A stretch of 64,000 nt of DNA from Desnuesiella massiliensis (GCF_001403615.1 NZ_LN879456.1:620001-684000), one strand, 5' to 3'; positions 51,660 through 60,057 are shown, counted from the stretch's first letter. Program-made: numbers and translations. Notes: generated by a model not told the origin, from the sequence alone.

Positions 51660-52415
51660 ATGTCTGTACTTAATATTAAAATAGAGAACTTTGAAGGACC
51701 CTTTGATTTGCTATTACATTTAATTAAAAAGAATGAAATGGATATTTATAATATTAAAATATATGAAATAACCAACCATTATATTGAATATTTAAATTCT
51801 ATGAAGGAATTAGATTTAGAAATTACCTCTGAATTCATTGTAATGGCAGCCACTTTATTAGAGATAAAATCTAAAATGCTATTACCTAAAGATAAAAAGC
51901 AAAATAGTGAAGAAATTTCAGAAGAAGATCCTAGAGAAATATTAGCCCAAAAGCTTATTGAGTATAATAAATTTAAAAAAGCAGCAGAATTCTTAGCATT
52001 GAAAAAAGGGCAATACGGAGTAGTATTTTCTAAAAAACCAGAAATTATAGAAGACGTAGGATCTAATATTAATAATGAAGAATTGTTAAAAAATATCACT
52101 ATGCTTGATCTTTATAATTTGTATAATGATTTAATTAATAAATATAATAACAAGATAAATAGAGAAAATACAATACAGAAGGAAATTCCTATTGATAAGT
52201 ATAAAATAGAAGATAAAATGAATTACTTGAAAGAAATTCTTTATACCAATAAAGAGATTAAATTTAATGAAATTGTTCTTGCATGCAGCTCCAAGATAGA
52301 AGTAATTGTTACATTTTTAGCTCTGCTAGAGCTTATTAAAGAAAGACATGCAAAAGTAGTACAAGAAAATAATTTTAGTAAAATCTATATCGAAAGGGCA
52401 ATGGAAAATGAATAA
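51660..52415 (+). CDS. scpA: Segregation and condensation protein A
   Basis: Kleisin subunit of the SMC-ScpAB condensin. The 251-aa protein has the N-terminal pattern FEGPFDLLLHLIKKNEMDIY, EFIVMAATLLEIKSKMLLP, and a C-terminal winged helix. It overlaps scpB by 8 bases. Confidence 0.95.
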   Translation: MSVLNIKIENFEGPFDLLLHLIKKNEMDIYNIKIYEITNHYIEYLNSMKELDLEITSEFIVMAATLLEIKSKMLLPKDKKQNSEEISEEDPREILAQKLIEYNKFKKAAEFLALKKGQYGVVFSKKPEIIEDVGSNINNEELLKNITMLDLYNLYNDLINKYNNKINRENTIQKEIPIDKYKIEDKMNYLKEILYTNKEIKFNEIVLACSSKIEVIVTFLALLELIKERHAKVVQENNFSKIYIERAMENE

Positions 52416-53034
52416 TATAAATCAATTTGAGTTTGAGCAAATATCAAAAAAAAGTTTATACTTCTCTGCTATAGAATCCCTTCTATTTGTGTGTGGAGAG
52501 CCAATAAAATTAAAGGACATAGCAAATATTCTAGAGTGTAGCTCTAAATATACCAAACAATTAATAGATGAAATGAGTGAAATGTATTTAAAGGATGATA
52601 AAAGAGGTATTAAAATTGTATGTATAAATGAAGCATATCAGCTGGTGACAAAACCTGAAAATAGTGAATTTGTACAAAAGATATTAAAGACTAATTCTAG
52701 GCAATCTCTCTCTCAAGCCTCTTTAGAGACATTAGCAATAGTGGCCTATAAGCAGCCCATTACTCGTGTAGACATTGATGAAATTAGAGGTGTAAAAAGC
52801 GATAGCGCTATTCAAAAGTTATTAGAAAGAAACTTAATAAGAGAAAGTGGAAGATTGGAGGTCCCTGGTAGACCTATTCTTTATAGTACTACAGAAGAAT
52901 TCCTAAAACAGTTTGATTTAAAGAATGTTAGAGAATTGCCTTCATTGGAGGATATTATAAATGATAAATCAGAAGAATTTAATTTAATAGCTTTAGAAGA
53001 AGTGGCAGCAGATAATAATAAAGACCTAATATAA
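52408..53034 (+). CDS. scpB: Segregation and condensation protein B
   Basis: A 208-aa protein with two winged helices: AIESLLFVCGEPIKLKDIA and the signature ETLAIVAYKQPITRVDIDEI followed by RGVKSDSAIQKL. It partners ScpA in chromosome condensation. The stop is followed directly by a hairpin, which also separates it from the convergent ytfJ gene. Confidence 0.95.
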   Translation: MNNINQFEFEQISKKSLYFSAIESLLFVCGEPIKLKDIANILECSSKYTKQLIDEMSEMYLKDDKRGIKIVCINEAYQLVTKPENSEFVQKILKTNSRQSLSQASLETLAIVAYKQPITRVDIDEIRGVKSDSAIQKLLERNLIRESGRLEVPGRPILYSTTEEFLKQFDLKNVRELPSLEDIINDKSEEFNLIALEEVAADNNKDLI

Positions 53035-53046
53035 TAGGTCTTTATT
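53020..53046. terminator. Terminator between convergent scpB and ytfJ
   Basis: AAAGACCT (53020-53027) pairs with AGGTCTTT (53036-53043) with T- or A-rich flanks on both sides. It overlaps the end of scpB. Confidence 0.8.
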
Positions 53047-53047
53047 A

Positions 53048-53455
53048 TTAATCATTATATTTATCTTGGTCGCAGCACTCATCACCATTAAACATGTTTT
53101 TAATGGAATCTAAAACTTGAGGAATACTATCAATAATCTTATCATAGGTATTACTATGATCTACTTGTAATAAGCGTATAGTGTTTTCTTTTAACACTAA
53201 AAAAGCTACTGGCTTAATGCTTACACCAGCTCCTGAACCACCGCCAAAGGGATATTTACTATCGGTTTCTCTATTACATTCTGAATCAAATTCACTTCCT
53301 CCAGAAGCAAATCCGAAAGAAACCCTTGAAATAGGAATAATAATACTTCCTTCCTTTGTCTCTACAGCTTCACCTACGATAGTATTAACATCTATCATAT
53401 CTCGGATGCTTTCCATGGTACTCTTCATTAAATTCTCAATAGGATGGTTTTCCAT
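53048..53455 (-). CDS. ytfJ: Spore protein YtfJ/GerW family
   Basis: A 135-aa protein with the family pattern: IENLMKSTMESIRDMIDVNT near the N-terminus, GSIIIPISRVSFGFASGGSE, then a Gly-rich segment FGGGSGAGVSIKPVAFLVL. GerW/YtfJ is a forespore protein linked to spore germination in Bacillus. It follows a DUF2953 gene by 46 bases, the same pairing as ytfI-ytfJ in Bacillus. A Cys pair (ECCDQD) ends the protein. Confidence 0.9.
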   Translation of the reverse strand: MENHPIENLMKSTMESIRDMIDVNTIVGEAVETKEGSIIIPISRVSFGFASGGSEFDSECNRETDSKYPFGGGSGAGVSIKPVAFLVLKENTIRLLQVDHSNTYDKIIDSIPQVLDSIKNMFNGDECCDQDKYND

Positions 53456-53501
53456 AATATAACTCAGATATTATAATCTGAGTATTTCACCTCACTTTAT
53501 A

Positions 53502-53993
53502 TTAAATTTTAATTTTTATCAATACATATATAATTTGAGCTAAACTTAGCTGAATTATACTAGATACCCTTAATTTAAGTAAATTTTGGTTATAATGCTG
53601 TATTATATTATATTTATAAGTTCTTATAGTAAATATATCCTTGGCTAATCTATACACATTGCTACCTAAAGTTTGTAATAGGCCATAGCATATAGCATTT
53701 AAAGCGGCATCCTCAATACCATAGTTTAAATCTAGATGTAATTTTAATGTAGGTTTATGCTTATTATTTTTAAGCATATGGATAACTAATTTCAGAGTTC
53801 TTAAATTTTTTCTTGATTTTCTTTTTTTTGATATTTCTTCACCTTTTCTATTCTTTTTATTTAAATTTATATTAAAAACATAAATAGATAGAATATATTT
53901 ATAATTTTCTAGTTGAAATAAAACCTTTACAGGAAAGGGTATAAATAAAATCGAAATAAATAATAAGACAATGATAATTATGGATTTTATCAT
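53502..53993 (-). CDS. DUF2953 (YtfI-like) membrane protein
   Basis: A 163-aa protein with an N-terminal helix (IIIIVLLFISILFIPFPVKV), a basic loop (NKKNRKGEEISKKRKSRK) and the conserved DLNYGIEDAALNAICYGLLQ motif of DUF2953. It is upstream of ytfJ in an apparent two-gene unit, the same context as ytfI in Bacillus. Function unknown; the company suggests a role in the forespore. Confidence 0.8.
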   Translation of the reverse strand: MIKSIIIIVLLFISILFIPFPVKVLFQLENYKYILSIYVFNINLNKKNRKGEEISKKRKSRKNLRTLKLVIHMLKNNKHKPTLKLHLDLNYGIEDAALNAICYGLLQTLGSNVYRLAKDIFTIRTYKYNIIQHYNQNLLKLRVSSIIQLSLAQIIYVLIKIKI

Positions 53994-54130
53994 TTATAAG
54001 CCTCCATATTGTTAATATTACATATTATAACCATTTTTTGATAATTTATAATCTATTGTTGAATTTTAATAGTATTAATTCATCATAAAAATGTAACACT
54101 AAATAATGATATATTTTACGGGGTGATATT

Positions 54131-55255
54131 ATGAAGATTTTTACAGTAGTTATTAGTGTTATATTAAGCATGAATTTATTTTTTTATCAAAAGCCATTAA
54201 GCCTAGAATTAAAGGATAAAGATGCTAAATTAAATGTCTCTGCCAGATGCGCCATCGCTATAGACTCTAAGACCAAAAGGGTTCTTTTTGAAAAAAATGC
54301 TTATACTATCGTACCTATGGCGAGTACTACAAAAATAGTAACTGCTTTAGTAGCATTAAAGTATGGTGACTTAGAAAAAAAGGTAGTTATCAGCGATAAG
54401 GCCGCTAATATTCATGGATCTACTGTGGGTTACAGAAAGGGTGAAATGATAAGTATTAAAGAGCTATTATATGGGCTTATGTTTAAGTCGGGTAATGATG
54501 CAGCCATAGCTTTAGCAGAAGGTATAGGTGGTTCTATAGAAGGTTTTTGTAAGCTTATGAATGAATACGGAAAGCAAATAGGACTATTGGACAGCAGTTT
54601 TGAATCTCCACACGGGCTAGATAGCTTAAACCATTATTCAACAGCTTATGATTTAGCCATTGTTACGGCAAAAGCTAAGGAAGAAAATTTATTTAATGAA
54701 ATTGTAGGGTGTAAGGACTTTAACGGTAAGGATGTAGGTTTTACAAGGGATTATCATAATATTAATAAAATTCTTTGGCAAGTACCTAGTGCTACAGGAG
54801 TAAAGACTGGGTACACTGGAGGCGCTGGAAAATGCTTAGTTTCTTCCTTCAAAATTAAAGATAGCGAGATAATTATAGTAGTTTTAAACTGCCCAAACCG
54901 TTGGGAAGAAAGCAGAAAAATTAATGATTATATATCTAAACAGTTTGATTTTAAAACTATAGTAAAAGAAAAAGAGAAGCTATGTGATGTAAAAATAAAA
55001 AATAACAATAAGGAAATAGAAGTTTTTAACCCTAAAGATATTGTAGTACCTATAAAGAGCAATGCTGATTATAAATATACAGTAAGCATTTATAAAAAAT
55101 TGAACAAAATTACTAATAAAACTCCTATAGGGGTTTTAAAGGTCTATGAGAATGAAGAGGAGATTTATAAGGAAATAATTTATGCACCAGAATCTTTAAC
55201 ACCAAAAGCCCCATCCTGGTTCGATAGGCTTTTTAAGCGAGATGCTAATAATTAA
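54131..55255 (+). CDS. D-alanyl-D-alanine carboxypeptidase, second PBP5-family enzyme
   Basis: A 374-aa serine DD-carboxypeptidase with an N-terminal signal/anchor, S-x-x-K (MASTTKIVTALV), S-G-N (KSGNDAAIAL) and K-T-G (VKTGYTGGAGK). A C-terminal beta-rich region follows. The context beside ytfJ and the DacB-like length suggest a spore-cortex enzyme, though a vegetative role is possible. The SD is GGGGTGA. A terminator overlaps its stop. Confidence 0.88.
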   Translation: MKIFTVVISVILSMNLFFYQKPLSLELKDKDAKLNVSARCAIAIDSKTKRVLFEKNAYTIVPMASTTKIVTALVALKYGDLEKKVVISDKAANIHGSTVGYRKGEMISIKELLYGLMFKSGNDAAIALAEGIGGSIEGFCKLMNEYGKQIGLLDSSFESPHGLDSLNHYSTAYDLAIVTAKAKEENLFNEIVGCKDFNGKDVGFTRDYHNINKILWQVPSATGVKTGYTGGAGKCLVSSFKIKDSEIIIVVLNCPNRWEESRKINDYISKQFDFKTIVKEKEKLCDVKIKNNNKEIEVFNPKDIVVPIKSNADYKYTVSIYKKLNKITNKTPIGVLKVYENEEEIYKEIIYAPESLTPKAPSWFDRLFKRDANN

Positions 55256-55270
55256 TAGCATCTCCTTTTA
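55239..55270 (+). terminator. Rho-independent terminator overlapping the carboxypeptidase stop
   Basis: GAGATGCTA (55239-55247) pairs with TAGCATCTC (55256-55264), followed by CTTTTATTT. Confidence 0.85.
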
Positions 55271-55353
55271 TTTGTAACAAAATAGAAATATTTAAATATT
55301 TTATTATTATAGAGTTAAAAGCTCTATCTATAAATAACGAAAGGATGGAGAAA

Positions 55354-56337
55354 ATGAAATATGAAATAATTGATTGTATAGATGCAGGCACTGAATATTG
55401 TCCTTGCCATCTTGCAGAATCTGGTGAATGCATTTTGTGCTCCCAGCTATGTGGAAAAAACTTTTGTGATTGCATCAACTGGAAAGGAGTATGTATATAT
55501 CAGGAATATAATTTTAATGGAAACAAAAACAAATCTCAAAGAAAAAACTATTTGTGTAAGGTAATGAAAAAAGAAATCATAGAGGATAACTTAGTAATCT
55601 TTTCACTGCTAGTACCACATAAGATAGCCCAAGACTTACTTCATCCAGGAAGTTATATATTTATGAGAAATCCTCAAACTACTCAATTCTATGATACTCC
55701 AATATCTATTTTAGACGTAAATTTAGAAGAAAATATAATCAAAGTAGCTGTGGAAATCCAAGGGATTAAAACAAAGAATATAAATAAGATCAACGAGGAT
55801 GAAAAAATGTTAATAAGAGCACCCTTTTGGAACGGAGTCTTTGGGCTTAATAATATTGTAACTTCTAGAGAAGGACACAGCGTAATTATAGCTAGAGGTA
55901 TCGGTATGGCGCCTATGATTCCTATATTAAAGAAGCTCTATGCCAATGGAAATAAAATTACCGTAATTTTAGATAAGGCAGAATATAAAACCATTTTCGT
56001 TGAAAAATATTTAGAGGAATACGAAGCAGAGGTAATTAATTGTGAAACCTTAAAAAATGGCGATTTATCAGAGGATTTAAAGAAACTATTAAGTGAAATA
56101 GTGGAAACCAAAAACATAAATTTATTTCACTGTGCTGGAGCAGATATATTAATATACAATGTATTAAATTTTATAGATCCATCCTATAAAATATCCTGTT
56201 GCAATAATATCAAGATGTGCTGTGGTGAGGGAGTATGCGGTAGTTGTAGTACAAGATATAGGGGGCATATAGTTAAACGATTATGCAAGGTTCAAACAGA
56301 TCCTAGAAATATTTTTGAAGGGAGAAGATTACTATGA
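55354..56337 (+). CDS. FAD/NAD(P)-binding iron-sulfur oxidoreductase (dihydroorotate dehydrogenase electron-transfer type)
   Basis: A 327-aa protein with three parts: a Cys-rich N-terminus (nine Cys within about residues 8-48, including CPCH, CILC and CDC), a ferredoxin-reductase-like FAD and NAD domain (VIIARGIGMAPMIPILKKLY near 180), and a C-terminal 2Fe-2S motif (CCNNIKMCCGEGVCGSCSTR). The reductase plus 2Fe-2S layout resembles PyrK-type and GltA-small-subunit-like proteins; the N-terminal Cys cluster is unusual. ATG 55354 is better spaced from GAAAGG than ATG 55345. It overlaps the next gene by 4 bases, so the two probably form one complex. Confidence 0.75.
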   Translation: MKYEIIDCIDAGTEYCPCHLAESGECILCSQLCGKNFCDCINWKGVCIYQEYNFNGNKNKSQRKNYLCKVMKKEIIEDNLVIFSLLVPHKIAQDLLHPGSYIFMRNPQTTQFYDTPISILDVNLEENIIKVAVEIQGIKTKNINKINEDEKMLIRAPFWNGVFGLNNIVTSREGHSVIIARGIGMAPMIPILKKLYANGNKITVILDKAEYKTIFVEKYLEEYEAEVINCETLKNGDLSEDLKKLLSEIVETKNINLFHCAGADILIYNVLNFIDPSYKISCCNNIKMCCGEGVCGSCSTRYRGHIVKRLCKVQTDPRNIFEGRRLL

Positions 56338-57611
56338 AGGTTATAATTATTGGTGCTGGATGGTCAGGCTGTGCTGCAGCTATTACAGCTAAGAAGGCTG
56401 GTGCAGAAGTAGTACTCTTTGAAAAAACAGACATGATCTTAGGCTTAGGTAATGTAGGGGGGATAATGAGAAATAATGGCAGATTTACAGCTGCAGAAGA
56501 GTTAATCGCTATGGGAGCGGGAGACTTAATAAATATTACAGATGAAAATTCAAGACATAGTAATATAGAATTCCCTGGACATAAGCATGCCTGGTTATAT
56601 GATGTTAATAAAATCGAGCCTGTAGTAAAAAAATATCTAGAAAAAATTGGTATAGAGTTAAGATTAACTGAAAGGGTTTCAGACATCGAAAAGGACGGAA
56701 GCAAAATACTAGGGATTTATTTAAGTGATGGAACCTTAATAAAGGGAGATGTATTTGTAGAAACTACAGGCTCTACAGGTCCTATGGGTAATTGTCTACG
56801 ATATGGTAACGGCTGTTCTATGTGTATATTAAGATGTCCCGCCTTCGGGCCTAGAGTTAGCTTAAGTGCTAGGGCTGGAGTAGAGGACCTACAAGGAGAA
56901 AGGGAAGATGATGTATACGGAGCTTTTAGTGGTTCCTGTAAATTAGCAAAAGAGAGTCTTTCTGATGAGCTAGTAAAGGAATTAAATGAAAATGGAGTTG
57001 CAATTTTAAAAGTTCCACCTGAGGATATAAATATTGATAAATTAAAATCGAAGGTCTGCCAACAATATGCCCTAAAAGAATTTGCGGAGAACGTAATATT
57101 ATTGGATACAGGCAATGCCAAGCTGATGACTACCTATTATCCTCTTGAAAAGCTTAGAAAAATCCATGGTCTAGAAAATGCAAGATATGTGGATCCCTAT
57201 GCAGGAGGCAAAGGAAACTCTATAAGGTATCTTTCTGTTTCTCCTAGAACAGATGATATGAAGGTAAAAGGTATTGATAACTTGTTTGTAGGAGGAGAAA
57301 AGTCTGGACTTTTTGTAGGTCATACAGAAGCTATCTGTACAGGATCCTTAGCAGGATATAATGCAGTTAGATATGCCTTAGGAATGCCAATGTTAATTTT
57401 GCCTAGAAGCACTGCTATTGGTGATATTATATCCTATGCTAATTATAAATTGACTACTAAGGAGGGAAGAAGAAATAGATATACCTTTGCTGGAGCAGAA
57501 TATTTTAAGAGAATGATAGATTCAGGTCTATATACTATTGATAAGGAAGAAATAAAATTAAGAATTAGTAAATTAAATTTAAATAATATAATGAATGAAG
57601 CCTTGATATAA
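56334..57611 (+). CDS. FAD-dependent oxidoreductase, partner of the preceding reductase
   Basis: A 425-aa flavoprotein with the dinucleotide-binding motif VIIIGAGWSGCAAAITAKKA at its N-terminus and a GidA/TrmFO-like second FAD region (DNLFVGGEKSGLFVGHTEAI). A short Cys motif (GCSMCILRCPAFGP, near 162-175) may bind a cluster or act in redox chemistry. The substrate is unknown. The ATGA overlap with the upstream reductase suggests electrons pass from NAD(P)H through the first protein to this one. Confidence 0.75.
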   Translation: MKVIIIGAGWSGCAAAITAKKAGAEVVLFEKTDMILGLGNVGGIMRNNGRFTAAEELIAMGAGDLINITDENSRHSNIEFPGHKHAWLYDVNKIEPVVKKYLEKIGIELRLTERVSDIEKDGSKILGIYLSDGTLIKGDVFVETTGSTGPMGNCLRYGNGCSMCILRCPAFGPRVSLSARAGVEDLQGEREDDVYGAFSGSCKLAKESLSDELVKELNENGVAILKVPPEDINIDKLKSKVCQQYALKEFAENVILLDTGNAKLMTTYYPLEKLRKIHGLENARYVDPYAGGKGNSIRYLSVSPRTDDMKVKGIDNLFVGGEKSGLFVGHTEAICTGSLAGYNAVRYALGMPMLILPRSTAIGDIISYANYKLTTKEGRRNRYTFAGAEYFKRMIDSGLYTIDKEEIKLRISKLNLNNIMNEALI

Positions 57612-57616
57612 GAACT

Positions 57617-57642
57617 AAGAGCTCTAAAAAGGGCTCTTTTTA
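57617..57642 (+). terminator. Rho-independent terminator
   Basis: AAGAGCTC (57617-57624) pairs with GGGCTCTT (57631-57638, one G-T), followed by TTT. It closes the flavoprotein operon. Confidence 0.85.
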
Positions 57643-57714
57643 CATGTAAAATAACATAACTTTACTTAGAATGGCTATCCAATGAGATAAAAAATTCTAA
57701 TTTAGGAAAAGTAG

Positions 57715-57741
57715 ATAGCTGCCATTTAATATGGCAGCTAT
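57715..57741. terminator. Hairpin downstream of the YmaF-family gene
   Basis: ATAGCTGCCAT (57715-57725) pairs exactly with ATGGCAGCTAT (57731-57741). It lies 26 bases beyond the minus-strand stop. The T-tract is weak. Confidence 0.65.
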
Positions 57742-57766
57742 ATGAAAGTTTAAGCACTTTATTAAA

Positions 57767-58048
57767 TTAATCAATACTTGTATAACCACTTATATAGTGA
57801 ATATGACCATTTGCAAGTTTTACTTTAGTTTCAAAATAATGATAATGACACCCACAAGGTAGATTGATTGCTGGACCTGTTTTGGTAGAATAATTATGCT
57901 CATGATTGATATTAAAAGTTGTAATACCTTCCATTTGATGATTATGAGGTACTCCACTTACAGCTTTATTAGTGACTCCCCCATAATGATGAATATGACC
58001 TTGATTGTATGTTGTCATACCTGAGTAACTGTGAGAATGTTGTGCCAT
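57767..58048 (-). CDS. YmaF-family His-rich protein
   Basis: A 93-aa protein rich in His in regular pairs: MAQHSHSYSG, GHIHHYGG, PHNHQMEG, HEHNYSTKTG, CGCHYHYF and GHIHYISGYT. This spaced H-x-H pattern is that of the YmaF family, whose role is unknown; metal binding is plausible. The ATG at 58048 follows GGGAGGAA, preferred to a longer upstream start. A sigma-K-like promoter lies upstream with the same spacing as those of the two His/Asp/Arg-rich genes, so it may be a late sporulation gene. Confidence 0.82.
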   Translation of the reverse strand: MAQHSHSYSGMTTYNQGHIHHYGGVTNKAVSGVPHNHQMEGITTFNINHEHNYSTKTGPAINLPCGCHYHYFETKVKLANGHIHYISGYTSID

Positions 58049-58079
58049 TGAAATTCCTCCCAATTTATCTATACGCAAG

Positions 58080-58107
58080 TATTATATGTTTATCTTAATC
58101 ATAATGT
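58080..58107 (-). promoter_or_regulatory. Sigma-K-like promoter of the YmaF-family gene
   Basis: On the minus strand AC, 17 bases, CATATAATA. It matches the sigma-K pattern and the spacing seen at 36894-36922 and 59184-59212. Confidence 0.6.
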
Positions 58108-58179
58108 TACTATTGTAAAACTAGTTTTGTTATAAGTTTCCAGAGGTTAGTATTATATAGTAAAACTTGTTCTAAGATG

Positions 58180-58215
58180 AATATGATTTATAATAACATC
58201 ATAGAAAATATTTAA
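58180..58215 (+). repeat. Duplicated promoter-like block, chromosomal copy
   Basis: It matches 36383-36419 (ATATGATTTATAATAACATC, then ATAGAAAATATTTAA). A terminator-like hairpin follows at 58275-58300, with no ORF between. Confidence 0.6.
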
Positions 58216-58267
58216 TGGAATAAGAGTGACCACAACGTGATTATATATTATGGTGTTAATCAGTTCA

Positions 58268-58300
58268 ATAAAATGAGCACTCACTTAATTGTGGGTGCCC
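58268..58300 (-). terminator. Terminator of the small secreted protein gene
   Basis: GAGCACTCAC (58275-58284) pairs with GTGGGTGCCC (58291-58300, one mismatch, one wobble). On the minus strand it is followed by ATTTTATT. Confidence 0.7.
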
Positions 58301-58315
58301 ATTACATTTAAAGGA

Positions 58316-58534
58316 TTAATGTGGAATTGTCCAATCATACCACCATCCGCAGTTATTACAATGGTATCGTATTATATAAGTACCTATCTTCCAAGATTCT
58401 ATCTGTGGATCACTACATCCGCACATAGGAGCAGCGTGAGCAGTAACAGCATGCCTAGTGGTCAAACCTATACCACATAGCATAGCAACTGCTAAAATAA
58501 AAATAGATGCTCTTTTAAAAAAAGATTTTTTCAT
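58316..58534 (-). CDS. Small secreted Cys-containing protein, unknown
   Basis: A 72-aa protein with a signal peptide (RASIFILAVAMLCGIGL, cleavage probably at AHA near residue 34) and a short mature region with CGC and CNNC, four Cys in all, plus several Trp. The start is the ATG at 58534 after AAAGGAGA. A minus-strand CATATTCTA at 58563-58571 resembles a sigma-E/K -10 element but lacks the AC at the usual distance. It sits among likely spore genes. Function unknown. Confidence 0.65.
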   Translation of the reverse strand: MKKSFFKRASIFILAVAMLCGIGLTTRHAVTAHAAPMCGCSDPQIESWKIGTYIIRYHCNNCGWWYDWTIPH

Positions 58535-58692
58535 AAAAATGTCTCCTTTCACTTTGATAATATAGAATATGATTTCAATATTTTAAATATGATAATTTTT
58601 AAGTATAAAATTTACAGAGTAATATTAAAAGTTTCGAAAGTGCTACAGTTTGGTTAACTCTAGGTACTTTTTGTATATAGCTAGATAAGAGT

Positions 58693-58719
58693 AAAAGAGC
58701 AGAGTTAATCTGCCCTTTT
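58693..58719. terminator. Terminator downstream of the second His/Asp/Arg-rich gene
   Basis: An AAAAGAGCAGA arm (58693-58703) pairs with TCTGCCCTTTT (58709-58719, one mismatch). It is related to the hairpin at 36527-36551 after the paralogue. Confidence 0.7.
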
Positions 58720-58756
58720 CTTCATTATAAATACAATGCTATAGATATTATTATCT

Positions 58757-59152
58757 TTACATCCACCAGTGTCCAAACCTGGGATGGAAGAAATGATGAT
58801 GGAAGAAATGACGACGCCTAAATCTACGTCTACGCCTATGAGGTGAACGACTTAAATCTTCATTAAGATCATCATCAAAATCATCATCATCATCAAAATC
58901 ATCATCAAAGTCTCTCAAGTAAGGCATATGCATCATTTGAGTACCATACATTCCTTGAGGGATATTCATCATATGAGGCTTATGCATCATTGGAGAATAT
59001 TGATGCATTGGACAATGAGGCATCATTGGGTAATACATAAAAGGAATAAAGTTAAAGTCATGATGGTGGTGCTCGTGATCATGATGGTGGTGTTTGTTGC
59101 GCTCATCAATAGCGTCGTCATTACTGTCTAGATTATCATTTCTATAATACAT
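58757..59152 (-). CDS. His/Asp/Arg-rich low-complexity protein, probable spore coat component (paralogue 2)
   Basis: A 131-aa paralogue of the protein at 36560-36862. It shares MYYRND-LD, a His block (HHHHDHEHHHHDF), an Asp block near 82-100 and a C-terminal Arg/His/Phe block ending HFFHPRFGHWWM. It has an extra Met/His/Pro-rich insert in the middle (many M-P, M-H pairs near 40-78), which could bind metal such as copper. GGAGG and a sigma-K-like promoter precede it at the same distances as in paralogue 1. A coat or exosporium role is inferred. Confidence 0.72.
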   Translation of the reverse strand: MYYRNDNLDSNDDAIDERNKHHHHDHEHHHHDFNFIPFMYYPMMPHCPMHQYSPMMHKPHMMNIPQGMYGTQMMHMPYLRDFDDDFDDDDDFDDDLNEDLSRSPHRRRRRFRRRHFFHHHFFHPRFGHWWM

Positions 59153-59183
59153 TACATACCTCCGAGTAATTTAGCTACAATAT

Positions 59184-59212
59184 TAAAATATGCTTGAATT
59201 GAAACAAAGGTG
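59184..59212 (-). promoter_or_regulatory. Sigma-K-like promoter of paralogue 2
   Basis: On the minus strand AC, 17 bases, CATATTTTA. Between it and the start codon the sequence is nearly the same as before paralogue 1. Confidence 0.6.
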
Positions 59213-59367
59213 ACTTTAATTTGAAAACATTTATATAGAAAGGCTATTTAATAATGGCTTAAACCCTTTATTAAACTTTATTTAAAAATGCAGAAAGATC
59301 AAAGCAAAAAAAATAGGATGGTTGCTGGATTATGATTAAATCTTATATTATAATTTTATGCATAAAT

Positions 59368-59514
59368 GCATTTAAGCCTTAGATTATTAACTCTAAGGCT
59401 TAAATGCGTAGCAAGAAAATAAATCATTGGAGTTTATAAAATGCTTTTTGGATATAGGTTAAGCAGTAACCTAATATTATTATATTAAGAAATAGCCCAA
59501 TTGTTACAAAAGTT
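59368..59514. repeat. Long dispersed repeat, chromosomal copy
   Basis: It aligns with 47399-47545. It starts with a 15-bp hairpin (59368-59382 with 59393-59407) and contains GGATATAGGTTA and AGCAGTAACCTAAT. It ends in sequence unrelated to the island. Confidence 0.75.
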
Positions 59515-59798
59515 AAAATCTATTAAAAAGAGAAGTTATTTATACTTATCTCTGAATATTAAAAAATCATTTATACTAAAGGGCTGATAACCAGTGTAGT
59601 AAAAATTATATGAAGAAAATGATGAAAAAGTTCTACAATTTTACGAAGAAAAATATTATATAAGAAATTATAGTAAAAGGCAATTTAAAGATTTTGTAAC
59701 AAAATGGTGAGTATTGTCATAATATATAATATATAACTAGAGCATGCATGATTTAGTTATATTGAATCCACTTTTCTTCTTCTCAGTATATTTTTTAG

Positions 59799-59823
59799 GG
59801 GCAGCGAAAGTTGCCCTTTTTTT
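59799..59823 (+). terminator. Rho-independent terminator of an unassigned transcript
   Basis: GGGCAGC (59799-59805) pairs with GTTGCCC (59810-59816) around GAAA, followed by a long T-run. Confidence 0.75.
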
Positions 59824-60032
59824 ATATTTTAGTAATTATACAATTTTGATATACATTGCAAAAGTTCTATATATTATCATCAAGACATGATGGAAGAATT
59901 TTAATGCAAGTATGTATTATAAGTCATGTACCACCAGCTGAGCTGGTGGCTTGATTAAGCCCTATAAGGGCATGGTACTGGCGGCGCTACTCGCGCTCTG
60001 AAAAAACCGCCAATCGCAAAACTTTTACAGCG

Positions 60033-60057
60033 GCCACCCTCGTTGGGTGGCTTTTTT
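60033..60057. terminator. Hairpin at the end of the IS200 transposase gene
   Basis: GCCACCC (60033-60039) pairs with GGGTGGC (60045-60051), followed on the plus strand by TTTTTT. It overlaps the tnpA stop region. Confidence 0.7.

Larger units (their letters stand above)
59153..60055. other. Non-coding stretch with promoter, long repeat, gene remnant and IS200 end
   Basis: 59184-59212 is the promoter of paralogue 2. 59368-59514 is the long repeat. 59610-59708 is an open remnant without a start (EENDEKVLQFYEEKYYIRNY, ending VTKW). 59799-59823 is a terminator. 59931-60022 is the structured end of the IS200 element. No intact gene is seen. Confidence 0.6.

Noticed and set aside
53181..53462. Plus-strand ORF opposite ytfJ
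   Set aside because: It is antisense to a gene with clear family motifs and has no SD.
58861..58915. ATCATC repeats, considered as a microsatellite
   Set aside because: They encode the Asp-rich block of the paralogue on the minus strand.
59930..60050. GC-rich hairpins, considered as a tRNA or rRNA fragment
   Set aside because: No tRNA cloverleaf or anticodon arm could be drawn; the hairpins fit an IS200 end and terminator.
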